Below, in pieces: positions 51,327-59,764 of a stretch of DNA of 64,000 bases. This DNA comes from Arthrobacter sp. Soil782 (GTDB lineage Bacteria > Actinomycetota > Actinomycetes > Actinomycetales > Micrococcaceae): assembly GCF_001428435.1 (NCBI RefSeq), contig NZ_LMSO01000001.1, positions 781,656 to 845,655 on the forward strand. The letters run 5' to 3'. The position numbers and the translations under genes are program-made. The notes beneath the pieces were generated by a model. The model was given only the letters and a program-made list of their open reading frames with translations, ran no database searches and had not been told where the DNA came from. Position 1 is the first letter of the stretch. Every line of letters begins with the position of its first letter.

Positions 51327-52225
51327 TAGCCTTTCACTGCTCCTTGCATGATTCCTGAAATGAGTTGTCGGCCTGCGATGACGAAGAGCACCAGCAGGGG
51401 AAGTGTTGCGAGAACCGCGCCGGTAAGCACGATCGAGTAATCGACGTACCGGGCGGCCTGCAGTTGGCTCAGCGCCGTCTGCAGGGTGGGGTTGCCGGCG
51501 TCGAGCACCAGCAATGGCCAGAGGAAATCCGTCCAGGCGGTCATGAAGGTGAAGAGCCCAAGAATCGCCATGGCCGGCCGCGCAGCGGGAAGCGCCACGT
51601 GCCAGAACGTGGAAATCATGGACGCACCGTCCATGCGGGCGGATTCGATCAGCTCATCGGGAATGACGTCCACAAGGTACTGACGCATGAAGAACACACC
51701 GAACGCCGTCACCAGCGTGGGGATGACGACGGCGCCGATCTCGCCGGTCCAGCCCAGGGTCCGCATCATCATGAACAGAGGGATGATGCCCAGCTGGGTG
51801 GGGATCGCCATGGTGGCGATCACCGCGACCATCAGCCCGTTTCTGCCCTTGAAGCGAAGCTTTGCGAAGGAGTAGCCGGCAAGGGTCGAGAAGGACACCA
51901 CCGAAACGGTGATGATTCCCGAGATCAGGACGCTGTTGCCCAGTGCCAGCCAGAACGGGATGGTGTCGAAGACTTCGCCGGCGTTGCTCCAGAAGTTGCC
52001 GCCGGGCAGGAGCGGCGGCCAGGTTCCTGCGAGTGCCGAATTGGACCGGCTGCCGATGATGACTGACCACCACAGCGGGTACGCCGAGGCGAGGAAGAAG
52101 GCAAACAGCAGTCCGTAGGTCAGGAACCCGGGACGGTACCCATTGCCGAGCGGCTTTCTCCGCAGAGCCGGCGGGCGCGTACCTTTCTTGCGATCGGTGG
52201 TCTGCGTCCTGTCGATGACGGTCAT
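51326..52225 (-). CDS. Carbohydrate ABC transporter permease, MalG type
   Basis: A 299-residue protein with six transmembrane helices and the EAA loop ESARMDGASMISTFW. CUT1 family. Start is ATG 52225 with AAGGAG before it, overlapping the upstream permease stop (ATGA); the longer frame to 52516 is antisense-like and lies in the upstream permease gene. No ATPase gene is present in the operon, so the shared ATPase must be encoded elsewhere, as for the importer at 4.2-7.4 kb. Confidence 0.95.
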   Translation of the reverse strand: MTVIDRTQTTDRKKGTRPPALRRKPLGNGYRPGFLTYGLLFAFFLASAYPLWWSVIIGSRSNSALAGTWPPLLPGGNFWSNAGEVFDTIPFWLALGNSVLISGIITVSVVSFSTLAGYSFAKLRFKGRNGLMVAVIATMAIPTQLGIIPLFMMMRTLGWTGEIGAVVIPTLVTAFGVFFMRQYLVDVIPDELIESARMDGASMISTFWHVALPAARPAMAILGLFTFMTAWTDFLWPLLVLDAGNPTLQTALSQLQAARYVDYSIVLTGAVLATLPLLVLFVIAGRQLISGIMQGAVKG

Positions 52226-53346
52226 TTTCCACTCCTTGTGGTCGCGTCGTCTGTGCTGGCTGGGTTTCCAGCCGCTGATTCCCCCGACGGTGCCGGCGGC
52301 TGTGTTCCGACGGCAGGCAGTACGACGGCGGGAGCCGAAGACTTCTTCCTGCGCCCGCTGAGTGCCCCGCGGCGAGATCCGCGTTCGTCCCCCGTGGTTG
52401 CAATGCGGCGCGAGATCAGCCAGTTCACGATGCCGAACAGGACGATGATGAGGAACAGGAGCCACGCGATGGTCGCAGCCTTGCCGAAGTTCTGGCGCTG
52501 GAACGCCATTTCCCACAGGTAGAGGACGGTGGTCTGGAACTGACGTGCGGTTCCACCGGCGCTCCTGGGATCGTAGAGCTTGGGTTCGGTGAAGATCTGC
52601 AGGCCACCGATGGTTGCGGTGATGACCACGAAGATCATGGTGGGGCGGATGCTTGGCAGGGTGATGCTGAAGAAGCGGCGGAACGGCCCGGCGCCGTCAA
52701 TGGCGGCGGATTCATAGATGTCCCGCGGCACGGCCTGCATGGCTGCGAGGAGAATCAGGGCGTTGTAGCCGGTCCAGCGCCAGTTCACCATGGTGGCAAT
52801 GGCGATGTGGCTGGGCAGGGTCTCGTTCATCCACATGATCCGGTCGATGCCCATGCTGGCCAGGATGTTGTTGATGAGCCCGTACTGCTCGCCAAACATG
52901 TTCGCGAAGATCATGGCAACCGCTACCGGAGTAACGATGTAGGGGAGCAGGATGCTCATGCGCCAGAACGTCTTGGTCCGCAGATTCTGGTCCAGGACGG
53001 CCGCAATGGCGGTTGCGACCACCAGTTGCGGGATGGTGGAGAGCAGGAAGATGCTCACGGTGTTGAACAGTGAGTTCCAGAAGAACCTGTCCTGCAGTAC
53101 CTCGACGAAGTTCTGCAGTCCCACAAACTCGCCCTGACCCTTCAACAGATGCCAGTCGAAGAGGGAGACAACAAAGGTGTAGCCGAGGGGGAACAGCCCC
53201 ACGAGCCCGAACAGGAGAAAGAACGGGGCGATATAGAGGTACGGCGACGCCTTCACATCGAAAACATTCAGGCGCTGGCGGAAGGTCGGTGCGGTCTTGC
53301 TGGCAGCGGGAGTCCCGGATGCCGGTCGATTCAGTGTCGTGGTCAT
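52222..53346 (-). CDS. Carbohydrate ABC transporter permease, MalF type, with long C-terminal tail
   Basis: The 374-residue permease has six transmembrane helices starting near residue 38 and the EAA-type loop ESAAIDGAGPFRRFF. An unusual cytoplasmic tail of about 55 residues follows the last helix (from about 318: RRIATTGDERGSRRGALSGR and beyond, rich in Gly, Ser, Pro and Ala). Typical MalF-like proteins end soon after the last helix. The start is ATG 53346, 75 bases downstream of the binding-protein stop, across a stem-loop at 53369-53388. Confidence 0.93.
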   Translation of the reverse strand: MTTTLNRPASGTPAASKTAPTFRQRLNVFDVKASPYLYIAPFFLLFGLVGLFPLGYTFVVSLFDWHLLKGQGEFVGLQNFVEVLQDRFFWNSLFNTVSIFLLSTIPQLVVATAIAAVLDQNLRTKTFWRMSILLPYIVTPVAVAMIFANMFGEQYGLINNILASMGIDRIMWMNETLPSHIAIATMVNWRWTGYNALILLAAMQAVPRDIYESAAIDGAGPFRRFFSITLPSIRPTMIFVVITATIGGLQIFTEPKLYDPRSAGGTARQFQTTVLYLWEMAFQRQNFGKAATIAWLLFLIIVLFGIVNWLISRRIATTGDERGSRRGALSGRRKKSSAPAVVLPAVGTQPPAPSGESAAGNPASTDDATTRSGK

Positions 53347-53368
53347 GACGATTCCAGTCCATGAGGGG

Positions 53369-53388
53369 GCCTCCGGTACTCCGGAGGC
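53369..53388 (-). promoter_or_regulatory. Intercistronic stem-loop between binding-protein and permease genes
   Basis: Perfect arms GCCTCCGG/CCGGAGGC with loop TACT. Nearby bases 53397-53411 repeat GGAGGCCCTCCGG. It lies in the 75-base gap of the same transcript, where stem-loops commonly protect the binding-protein mRNA and lower permease expression (as between malE and malF). Confidence 0.5.
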
Positions 53389-53421
53389 GTCGGTGATCCC
53401 GGAGGCCCTCCGGCTGGTGTG

Positions 53422-54741
53422 CTAGTTGTTGACGACGAGCTCGTTGAGGAGCTTTACGGCTTCGTTCCAGGCTTCGTCAGCCGTACCGGAGCCTGTATCG
53501 AGGATCTTCAGTGCCGGCGCGAAGACGTTCTCCTGAATCACCGAGTCCTTCGGACCCTTGAACTGCGCGACGACGCCCTCGGCCCGTGAGGCGAAGATGG
53601 CACCGTAGGGAGCGTCATTGAAGAGCTCATTGGGTACGGCGTCTTCCACAATCTGCTGCTGTGCCTCGATGGTGCTGGGGAAGTTGTTCGCTGCGGCGGA
53701 CTGCTTGACCTGCTGCTCCGGGGCGGTCAGCCATGCTGCCAGCTTGGCTGCCTCTGCCGGGTGTTCCGAGCTTTCAGGAACGGAGAGGAAAGCTCCACCC
53801 CAGTTGGAAGCGCCGCCCGGGAACACGTCAGCTACGTCCCAACCGGTCTCGGGTCCACCGCCTGCGGATTCAAGCTGCTCCTGGATGGTGCCGAGCATCC
53901 AGGCGGGGCACACATGGACGGCGAAGGAGCCATCAACGAAAGCTTTACCCTTGCCCCAGTCGAACTGCTTCTGGTTGGCGGACAGTCCGTCGGCTGTGCC
54001 GGCTGCAAGGAGATCGAACTTGGCGCGCATGGCCTCGTTGCCCTCGACATTCAGCGCGCCATCGGCCGTGTAGTAGCCCTCCTCCATCTGGTTTACCATG
54101 GAGTTCCACACGAACGCGGACTGGTCATACCAGGCTTTGCCGGTGGCCTCGTTGTACTGCCGGCCCAGGTCGAAGTAGGTCTCCCAGGTGGCGTCGTCGC
54201 CGCCGAAGAGTTCAGCAACTTCTTCGCGGTCCGTGGGGAAACCTGCTGCCTCGAAGAGGTCCTGGTTGAAGCACAGTGCCTGCGGCCCGATGTCGGTGCC
54301 GTAGCCGATGACGCGGCCGTTGGGATCGGTGCCCTGCTCGAACTTCCAGTCCACCCAATTGTCCTTGATGTCCTGGGCACTGTGCTCATTGAGGTCTACG
54401 AACTGGTCAGACACCTCCATGATCTGGCCGAGCCAGCCCTCCTCGACGGCGACGACGTCGCTCAGACCGGATCCGGCTGCGAGTTTGGTGAACGCATCGA
54501 CGCGGGCGTTGGCGCTGCCGTCGATGTTGTTGGCCTCGATGGTTACGCCGGGGTTGGCTTCTTCGTATTCGGCATACAGATCGTCGTAGCCGAAGTTGCC
54601 GAAGGTGGTGATGGACAACTCGATGGGGTTCTCGGCGCTGGCCGGTTCATCGCTGCTGCTGCCGCAGCCCGTGGCAACGAATGCCAGGGTCATAGTGCCG
54701 GTGAGGGCGGTGATCATTTTGGTGCGTCGTGAAAGGCTCAC
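53422..54741 (-). CDS. Sugar-binding lipoprotein of ABC importer
   Basis: The 439-residue extracellular solute-binding protein (family 1) has a basic N-terminus, hydrophobic segment and lipobox VATGC with the lipidated Cys at residue 26, then a Ser/Glu/Asp linker and LSITTFGNFGYDDLYAEYEE. It is the first gene of the beta-glucoside operon. The start is GTG 54741 with AAAGGAGTG before it; the frame is open upstream to 54903 but that runs through the operators. The ligand is probably a beta-glucoside such as cellobiose because GH1 is in the operon (inference). Confidence 0.93.
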   Translation of the reverse strand: MSLSRRTKMITALTGTMTLAFVATGCGSSSDEPASAENPIELSITTFGNFGYDDLYAEYEEANPGVTIEANNIDGSANARVDAFTKLAAGSGLSDVVAVEEGWLGQIMEVSDQFVDLNEHSAQDIKDNWVDWKFEQGTDPNGRVIGYGTDIGPQALCFNQDLFEAAGFPTDREEVAELFGGDDATWETYFDLGRQYNEATGKAWYDQSAFVWNSMVNQMEEGYYTADGALNVEGNEAMRAKFDLLAAGTADGLSANQKQFDWGKGKAFVDGSFAVHVCPAWMLGTIQEQLESAGGGPETGWDVADVFPGGASNWGGAFLSVPESSEHPAEAAKLAAWLTAPEQQVKQSAAANNFPSTIEAQQQIVEDAVPNELFNDAPYGAIFASRAEGVVAQFKGPKDSVIQENVFAPALKILDTGSGTADEAWNEAVKLLNELVVNN

Positions 54742-54852
54742 GGTCACTCCTTTGTGTGCGTGCTTCGATGGGGAAAGGGCGTGCTGAATTCCACTGGCTG
54801 GCCTTCTGGAAACGGACGGGATCAGCCTGCGCGGAGAGTGATGCGAAAATTT

Positions 54853-54868
54853 GATGGAGCGCTCCATC
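54853..54868. promoter_or_regulatory. LacI-type operator GATGGAGCGCTCCATC
   Basis: A perfect 16-bp palindrome centred on GAGCGCTC, immediately downstream of the -10 element on the minus strand, so a bound repressor would block the start of transcription. Confidence 0.8.
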
Positions 54869-54880
54869 GGCGGTTCAGTC

Positions 54881-54910
54881 AATCTACAGATGACCTGGGT
54901 CACATGTCAA
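54881..54910 (-). promoter_or_regulatory. Promoter of the beta-glucoside operon
   Basis: On the minus strand TTGACA (54910-54905), an 18-bp spacer and TAGATT (54886-54881). The -35 touches the upstream palindrome 54910-54923, and the second palindrome begins 12 bases past the -10. The leader to the GTG start is about 130 bases. Confidence 0.7.
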
Positions 54911-54923
54911 TAGAGCGCTCTAT
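54910..54923. promoter_or_regulatory. LacI-type operator ATAGAGCGCTCTAT
   Basis: A perfect 14-bp palindrome with the same GAGCGCTC core as the site at 54853-54868, overlapping the -35 edge. Centres of the two sites are 56 bp apart, compatible with looping or cooperative binding. Confidence 0.8.
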
Positions 54924-54993
54924 CAAGTCTCTTCGGGCGCCTCAGGCGTGCATCACAACGGAATTGAAGGCACGGCTGTTGCCTCGCGAATCC

Positions 54994-56238
54994 TTACGCG
55001 CGGCGGGCGGTACGTCCGTCGAGCAGATCCTTGGCGCGGGCCGGCACGATGTGGCGGAGGAAATCAATCTCAGGGATTGACGGCGTCGCTGCCGCTGCAT
55101 CTGCAGTGGATTCCACAGTTGTCGCGACAGTCAATCTGGCATCGGCGGCACCGAGTCCCCAGGCAACACCTTCACGCACGATGTGCTCGAGCGTCAGGTA
55201 GGGCAGCTTGATCTGGCCGCCGAGGGCGTGGCCGGCGTTGACCGAATGGGCGTGCAGCAGGAGTGTCGGCGCAGCGTCATACAGGGGTGCCAGCTGGACT
55301 TCACCGCCATCCAAAATGAGCACGCCGTAGTTCTTCGAATGGGCATCGCCATTGCCTATGAGCGCATTGAAGGTGACGGCACTCAGCAGTTGGCGGAGGA
55401 ACGCCTCCTCATTGCGTGCGTGTGGCGCAGCCAGGGAAGTGAGCGTCATCAATCGCGACGGCGGTGCTGTGGTTCCTTCGTATTTTGCGTTGCTGGAGAG
55501 TCCGAGCGCCTGGGTAAAATCTTCTTGGTGTATCCGGTCGCCTGTGGGTGTCCGGTCGTATCGCTTCACGACGATGGCGCCGCGGGAACCGAACGTTTCC
55601 AGATGCGACTGCGCGGCGGGCAGATCTGCGGCAGCTGCAACTTTGAGCGCCCAGTCCTCGGAGGCAAGAAGGTGAGGCACAGGGGAATCCAGCGGCTCCG
55701 GCTTGATGATGTGGGTTGAGATTGTGCCGCCGCCCGGCCACGCCCAGCTGCCGTCGATCCAGCTCAGAAGCACCTTCGACTGCACACCGCCGAGCGACGC
55801 GGTTATCATGAAGTTTCTTGGCAAGTCCCACGTTGGAAGCGCCTCGATCAGACTCACAATTTCATCCGCTGTGATCGACCGGCCTAAACCTGCCTGCTGC
55901 GGTTCGACACCAGCCGGCAATGCCTGCACTGCGCCGGCGCAGTCTGCACCCAGGACACGCAGTAATCCGAGAGCATCGGGGGTCGAGACCCCGTTCTCTT
56001 TGGCCAACTGGGATCGCACTTGGCCCTCAGGAAGTAGGCCATCGAAGTAGTTATAGACGGCCGGGCCTACGAGCTTCCTGCGGGAAACGGGCAGCGCAAG
56101 GGACAGCAATGTGGCTCCGACGCCATATTCGGCGACAACATCGGCATCGTACTGGAAAGCAAGCTTCAGCGATGTGCCCGAAAGCACCCCGATATGGCGG
56201 CCATACAGGTAAACCTCCAGCGCGCTGCGGCGGCTCAC
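54994..56238 (-). CDS. hipA: HipA-like toxin kinase
   Basis: The 414-residue Ser/Thr kinase of the HipA family begins LEVYLYGRHIGVL, has PLLSLAL-like couple-HipA segment (LSLALPVSRR), FDGLLPEG near 65, the Gly/Ser loop TASLGGVQSKVLLS (147-159), HIIKPE with the ATP-binding Lys179, the catalytic loop GNGDAHSKNYG (295-305, Asp298) and the metal-binding LYD (319-321). HipA phosphorylates glutamyl-tRNA synthetase in E. coli and arrests growth; targets vary between relatives. Key residues are intact, so it is probably active. It overlaps hipB by four bases. The last 20 residues are basic. Confidence 0.92.
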   Translation of the reverse strand: MSRRSALEVYLYGRHIGVLSGTSLKLAFQYDADVVAEYGVGATLLSLALPVSRRKLVGPAVYNYFDGLLPEGQVRSQLAKENGVSTPDALGLLRVLGADCAGAVQALPAGVEPQQAGLGRSITADEIVSLIEALPTWDLPRNFMITASLGGVQSKVLLSWIDGSWAWPGGGTISTHIIKPEPLDSPVPHLLASEDWALKVAAAADLPAAQSHLETFGSRGAIVVKRYDRTPTGDRIHQEDFTQALGLSSNAKYEGTTAPPSRLMTLTSLAAPHARNEEAFLRQLLSAVTFNALIGNGDAHSKNYGVLILDGGEVQLAPLYDAAPTLLLHAHSVNAGHALGGQIKLPYLTLEHIVREGVAWGLGAADARLTVATTVESTADAAAATPSIPEIDFLRHIVPARAKDLLDGRTARRA

Positions 56239-56492
56239 TTCTTGACCTGCAGCCTCGAAAATCGCGGCACCAGTGCTACATCCCGTCCGATGATTCGTAT
56301 CGCATGCATTGCCACGACAACAGACACCGCCTCGCCATTTTCAAGTCGAACGACAGTGCCCCGACCGACGCCCAGGCGAGCAGCCAACTCCCGCTGAGTC
56401 ATACCAGCTTCCTTGCGAGCTTCGCTGATAGAGCGTCCCAACGATGCTGCATCTACCGCACGGAAGAACGGCGTGGTATCCGGATGTTCCAT
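56235..56492 (-). CDS. hipB: HipB-like antitoxin, XRE-family
   Basis: An 85-residue XRE-type helix-turn-helix protein with ASLGRSISEARKEAGMTQRE and LAARLGVGRGTVVRLENGEA (residues about 17-55), then a short C-terminal tail. It binds and neutralises HipA and represses the operon. The start is ATG 56492: the longer frame to 56540 begins inside the palindromic operator, so it is unlikely. No ribosome site precedes it, so the mRNA may have a short leader of about 28 bases. It overlaps hipA (ATGA). Confidence 0.88.
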   Translation of the reverse strand: MEHPDTTPFFRAVDAASLGRSISEARKEAGMTQRELAARLGVGRGTVVRLENGEAVSVVVAMHAIRIIGRDVALVPRFSRLQVKK

Positions 56493-56518
56493 ATATCGAT
56501 CATAACCTGAACGGGTGT

Positions 56519-56542
56519 AAATGTTCAATATACGGAACATTT
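56519..56542. promoter_or_regulatory. HipB operator, AAATGTTC-8-GAACATTT
   Basis: Perfect 8-bp arms (56519-56526 and 56535-56542) with an 8-bp spacer, 27-50 bases upstream of hipB. The spacer contains TATATT on the minus strand, a likely -10, so binding would occlude RNA polymerase. Additional ATGTTC half sites lie at about 56484 and 56559. Confidence 0.7.
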
Positions 56543-56590
56543 CATGATTGGACGCTTATGTTCGATATCGCGCACTTCAAAAAGCAGAAG

Positions 56591-58891
56591 CTAAGCGAAT
56601 CCGGATAGCTGCGTTGCTTCGAAGGTAAGGACACATGCACTCGTGATCTGCGCCACCGGCTCCACTAGCGATGCCCTGATCCGGTCAGCGTCCGCCGGCA
56701 GCCACACGGGAGTATCGGCAGCGAGTGGAAACACCGCCACCTCGACCGCCCGCCTGTCGGTGTCCGCCGCCGGCGTGATGTCGATGTCAGACACCGAACC
56801 GTCCCAGAACACGTCCTCCTCACGGCCTTCAAACAACGACGAACCCGTGTCACCCACCAGCTCAAGGCGCAGCAGGGAGCGTTCCCCCGCCTTCGCCTGA
56901 CCGCTAACGCTGATGGTGTAGCGGGCGGCATGCGCAGCGAAGTCATCGGGGGACGGCGCGGAGGCGCGCCCCGGTACGGTGACGGGCCGTGCCGGCGGTG
57001 CGGAAGCGGGAGCTGTCCGTGCGATCCTCACTTCGTGCGCCTCGGACGATACGGTGAACGGGTGGCGCGAGAAACCGTCGTCGTCCGCTTCTCCCATGGG
57101 AGGGAATACTGCCGCGGTGCCGGGTTGGTGCGCGTACACCGCAAGTCCGCCATCCCGCTCCACCACAGGGGCAGACGAAAGCACCAGACGACGACGGCCG
57201 CTGACAGTAGGCGTCCACGCTTCCAGCGCCTGGGACGCCGAAAGAACCAGCACGCGCAACCGCCCACCCCTCTCACTGGTCAGCGTGAAGAAGCCGGGGC
57301 GAAGGTCTTCGAGCACCCGCTCCACACCCACCGGCACACTGGAATGGCCCTCAACCGCGTACGCGGCCGGCACGGCCAGGTGGGCATCGACGCCGTCGTT
57401 CGCGGCGAGCACCAAAACCGGCGGCTCCCCCTCGGCTTCAAGCACGGTCAGGACATTGAGCGTGGCCCACCGGACGACGACGCCACCTACCTCCAGCTGC
57501 ACCGGCCAGGAAAGGAACTCCCCGGCCGGGAGATCGACCGTCCGGTGCGGGAACAGGACACTCTGGTCATCCAATCCGATCTCGAACTGCATGCCGGTCC
57601 GGGCGGGCAGCGGCTCATGCGGCCGGTGGTTGTTGATAAATACAAAGCCGCTCCCACCGTCGCTGCGCAGTGACCAGCGCAGGCCGCCGTCGTCGTCGTC
57701 GGTTTCCGGGATGGTCGCATTCATTGCCGCGAGACGGGAGCCGAAAGCATCCAGGAAGGAGTGCTGGTTCCGCAGCCGGTGGAAGCTCTCCCGAATCTGG
57801 AGGTGGGCGCCGATGGGTGCGCCGAAGTCGTAGTTCAGTTCAGGCAGGTCGTTCGGGTAGCCGGTGGCGTGGGACTCCTGCAGGCCCTTGCGCGGATTGG
57901 TCCCGCCAACATACATGTAGTAGCCCTGCCAGGTGGACCCGCTGCCGATCTTGCAGAGCGCGACGGCGGCAATATCCCGTGCGGTCGGCGCCGGACGCCG
58001 GTGGTAGGCCTTCGCCATTCCGCCGCCGAGTTCGCAGGTGGCGGCCGGGAAGTCGGGATGCTTGGCGCCGACGACGCCGGTCCAGGCGGCACCCGCGAGG
58101 TCCTTGCCGATTCCGGGGTCATCCCACTGGTGGGAGAAGGTGAAGTGGGCCTGGAAGCTCTCATCCCAGCCCTGATCCATATCCACCCAGAAGCCGTCTG
58201 AGTAGCCGCCGTAGAGCGGGAACACCTCGCCCACCGGGATGTCCGCGCTGCCCCAAGCCGTTGCGGTCCACAGCGGCGCGTAAAGCCCGCTCTCCCGGGC
58301 AAGGTCCTTGAGGGCGAGAATGTGGTCCGGCTGGTCGTAGATCTCGTTCTCGAGCTGGATGCCAATCACCGGGCCACCGCTGCCACAGAGGCCGGCCACC
58401 TCACGGCCGATCTGCCCGAACCAGGTTCTGACGGCGTCGAGGTAGCGGGGATCGTTGGTGCGTTCGGTGTAGTCCGCGTTGACTACCCAGTCCGGATGAC
58501 CGCCGTTGCGGACCTCGCCATGGCACCACGGGCCGAGGCGAAGGATGACCTCGAGCCCAATCTCCTCACACAGCTGCACGAACGCCGCGAGGTCGAGGTT
58601 GCCCTCGAAGCTTGGAGTGCCGTGTTCCTCCGGCTGGTGATGAATCCAGAAGATGTAGGTGGCGACGACGTTGATGCCGCCCGCCTTCATCAGCCGCAGC
58701 GCATCGGCCCAGCGTTCGCGCGGCTGGCGGCTGTAATGCATCTCGCCGGTGACGGGAATCCACGGTTCACCGTTCCGGAGAATGCTGCGGTTGGTGAGCG
58801 CTAAGCCGGGGCGGGCGTCGACGTCGTTGGCCATCCGTGGGCGGGTTTCGGGAGCGTCCCAGCCAACGTGGGAGATCTTCAGGGCGGGCAT
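56591..58891 (-). CDS. GH35 beta-galactosidase
   Basis: The 766-residue enzyme matches GH35: PVTGEMHYSRQPRERWADAL near 47, GINVVATYIFWIHHQP near 72, acid/base Glu183 in IGIQLENEIYDQ, and nucleophile Glu287 in AATCELGGGM. A long C-terminal beta-rich region (350-766) with jelly-roll-like domains follows. No signal peptide is seen. GH35 enzymes release terminal beta-galactose. The start is probably ATG 58891; the frame continues to a TTG at 58930. It directly follows the GntR-family gene on the same strand and probably shares its transcript. Confidence 0.92.
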   Translation of the reverse strand: MPALKISHVGWDAPETRPRMANDVDARPGLALTNRSILRNGEPWIPVTGEMHYSRQPRERWADALRLMKAGGINVVATYIFWIHHQPEEHGTPSFEGNLDLAAFVQLCEEIGLEVILRLGPWCHGEVRNGGHPDWVVNADYTERTNDPRYLDAVRTWFGQIGREVAGLCGSGGPVIGIQLENEIYDQPDHILALKDLARESGLYAPLWTATAWGSADIPVGEVFPLYGGYSDGFWVDMDQGWDESFQAHFTFSHQWDDPGIGKDLAGAAWTGVVGAKHPDFPAATCELGGGMAKAYHRRPAPTARDIAAVALCKIGSGSTWQGYYMYVGGTNPRKGLQESHATGYPNDLPELNYDFGAPIGAHLQIRESFHRLRNQHSFLDAFGSRLAAMNATIPETDDDDGGLRWSLRSDGGSGFVFINNHRPHEPLPARTGMQFEIGLDDQSVLFPHRTVDLPAGEFLSWPVQLEVGGVVVRWATLNVLTVLEAEGEPPVLVLAANDGVDAHLAVPAAYAVEGHSSVPVGVERVLEDLRPGFFTLTSERGGRLRVLVLSASQALEAWTPTVSGRRRLVLSSAPVVERDGGLAVYAHQPGTAAVFPPMGEADDDGFSRHPFTVSSEAHEVRIARTAPASAPPARPVTVPGRASAPSPDDFAAHAARYTISVSGQAKAGERSLLRLELVGDTGSSLFEGREEDVFWDGSVSDIDITPAADTDRRAVEVAVFPLAADTPVWLPADADRIRASLVEPVAQITSACVLTFEATQLSGFA

Positions 58892-58932
58892 GGTTTCGAC
58901 GGTAAGCGCATTCCGCGCACCGAGCAACAATG

Positions 58933-59634
58933 TCAGGGTTCCAGGACGTACGCCAACAGATCATTGAGCGTCTGCTCCATGTGCCGATCCATGGCCAGCC
59001 GGGCGCGTTCGGTGTCATGCGAGCGCATGGCGTCCATGATGTTGGCGTGCTCGGCAATGGCGTTGATCTGAATCTGGACCACCTTCGAGGTCTGCGCGCG
59101 CCGGGAGGCAAGGATCCGGGTCAGCGGCTCAAACAGCACCGCAACAAACACGTTTCCGGACGCATGCAGGATCAGATCATGGAAGGCGAGATCGGCAGCG
59201 ACGAAGCGGTCGACGTCGTTCTCTTCATGGGCGGCGCGCATCTGCGCCAGCTGCCCGTCCATCTCGGTGAGTTCCTCGGCGGTGATGCGGCTCGCGGCGA
59301 GTTCAGCGGCGCCGGTTTCGAGCATGCGCCGCAATTCGATTAGCTGCACGGCCACCGCAGCATCCTCCTGGCCCTCGGACGCGGCACGCAGCACGGCTTC
59401 AAGGGACGACCACTGGTTCAGCGGGTTCACGAACGTCCCCCGCCCACGCTCCACGCGGAGAATCCGGCGTGCCACGAGAGTCTTCATCGCTTCGCGGACG
59501 GTCATGCGGCTGACCTCGTGCCGCGCGCTCAGTTCGAGCTCGCCCGGAACACCGGATCCAGGCGGGAATTCACCGGCAACAATGCGGTCGAGCAGCTCAT
59601 CAGCGACTTCATCGACCAGCGATTTGCGTGCCAT
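58933..59634 (-). CDS. GntR-family regulator, FadR/FCD subfamily
   Basis: The 233-residue regulator begins ARKSLVDEVADELLDRIVAG with the GntR winged helix (PGSGVPGELELSARHEVSRM then TVREAMKTLVARRILRVERG, residues 25-70) and an FCD effector domain (about 90-225, with LRRMLETGAAELAA, FHDLILHASGN and EHANIMDAM carrying metal-binding His residues). Start is ATG 59634 with GGGGAG; a longer frame from 59772 runs through the operator. It diverges from the tetronate kinase operon and is likely its regulator, with a sugar acid as ligand (inference). Confidence 0.93.
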   Translation of the reverse strand: MARKSLVDEVADELLDRIVAGEFPPGSGVPGELELSARHEVSRMTVREAMKTLVARRILRVERGRGTFVNPLNQWSSLEAVLRAASEGQEDAAVAVQLIELRRMLETGAAELAASRITAEELTEMDGQLAQMRAAHEENDVDRFVAADLAFHDLILHASGNVFVAVLFEPLTRILASRRAQTSKVVQIQINAIAEHANIMDAMRSHDTERARLAMDRHMEQTLNDLLAYVLEP

Positions 59635-59707
59635 GCTCCCCCTCTTCCAGTGGTCAGCCCAGTGTACTTGCGCGTCTGCATGGCCTATGTCACACTTATC
59701 GACATGC

Positions 59708-59724
59708 AAGATGTCTGACATCTT
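59708..59724. promoter_or_regulatory. FCD-type operator, AAGATGTCTGACATCTT
   Basis: A perfect 17-bp palindrome with a single central T, in the 130-bp gap between the divergent regulator and tetronate kinase genes. The TGTCTGACA core resembles sites of GntR/FCD regulators. Position 40-57 bases before the kinase GTG and 74 bases before the regulator ATG would allow control of both. Confidence 0.8.
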
Positions 59725-59764
59725 ACATTCGAATTGAAGCCAGCTATACACAACGGAGTGCACA

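Noticed and set aside
53761-54732. 323-codon plus-strand frame opposite the second binding protein
   Set aside because: Antisense shadow of a lipoprotein gene with signal peptide and lipobox; no independent evidence.
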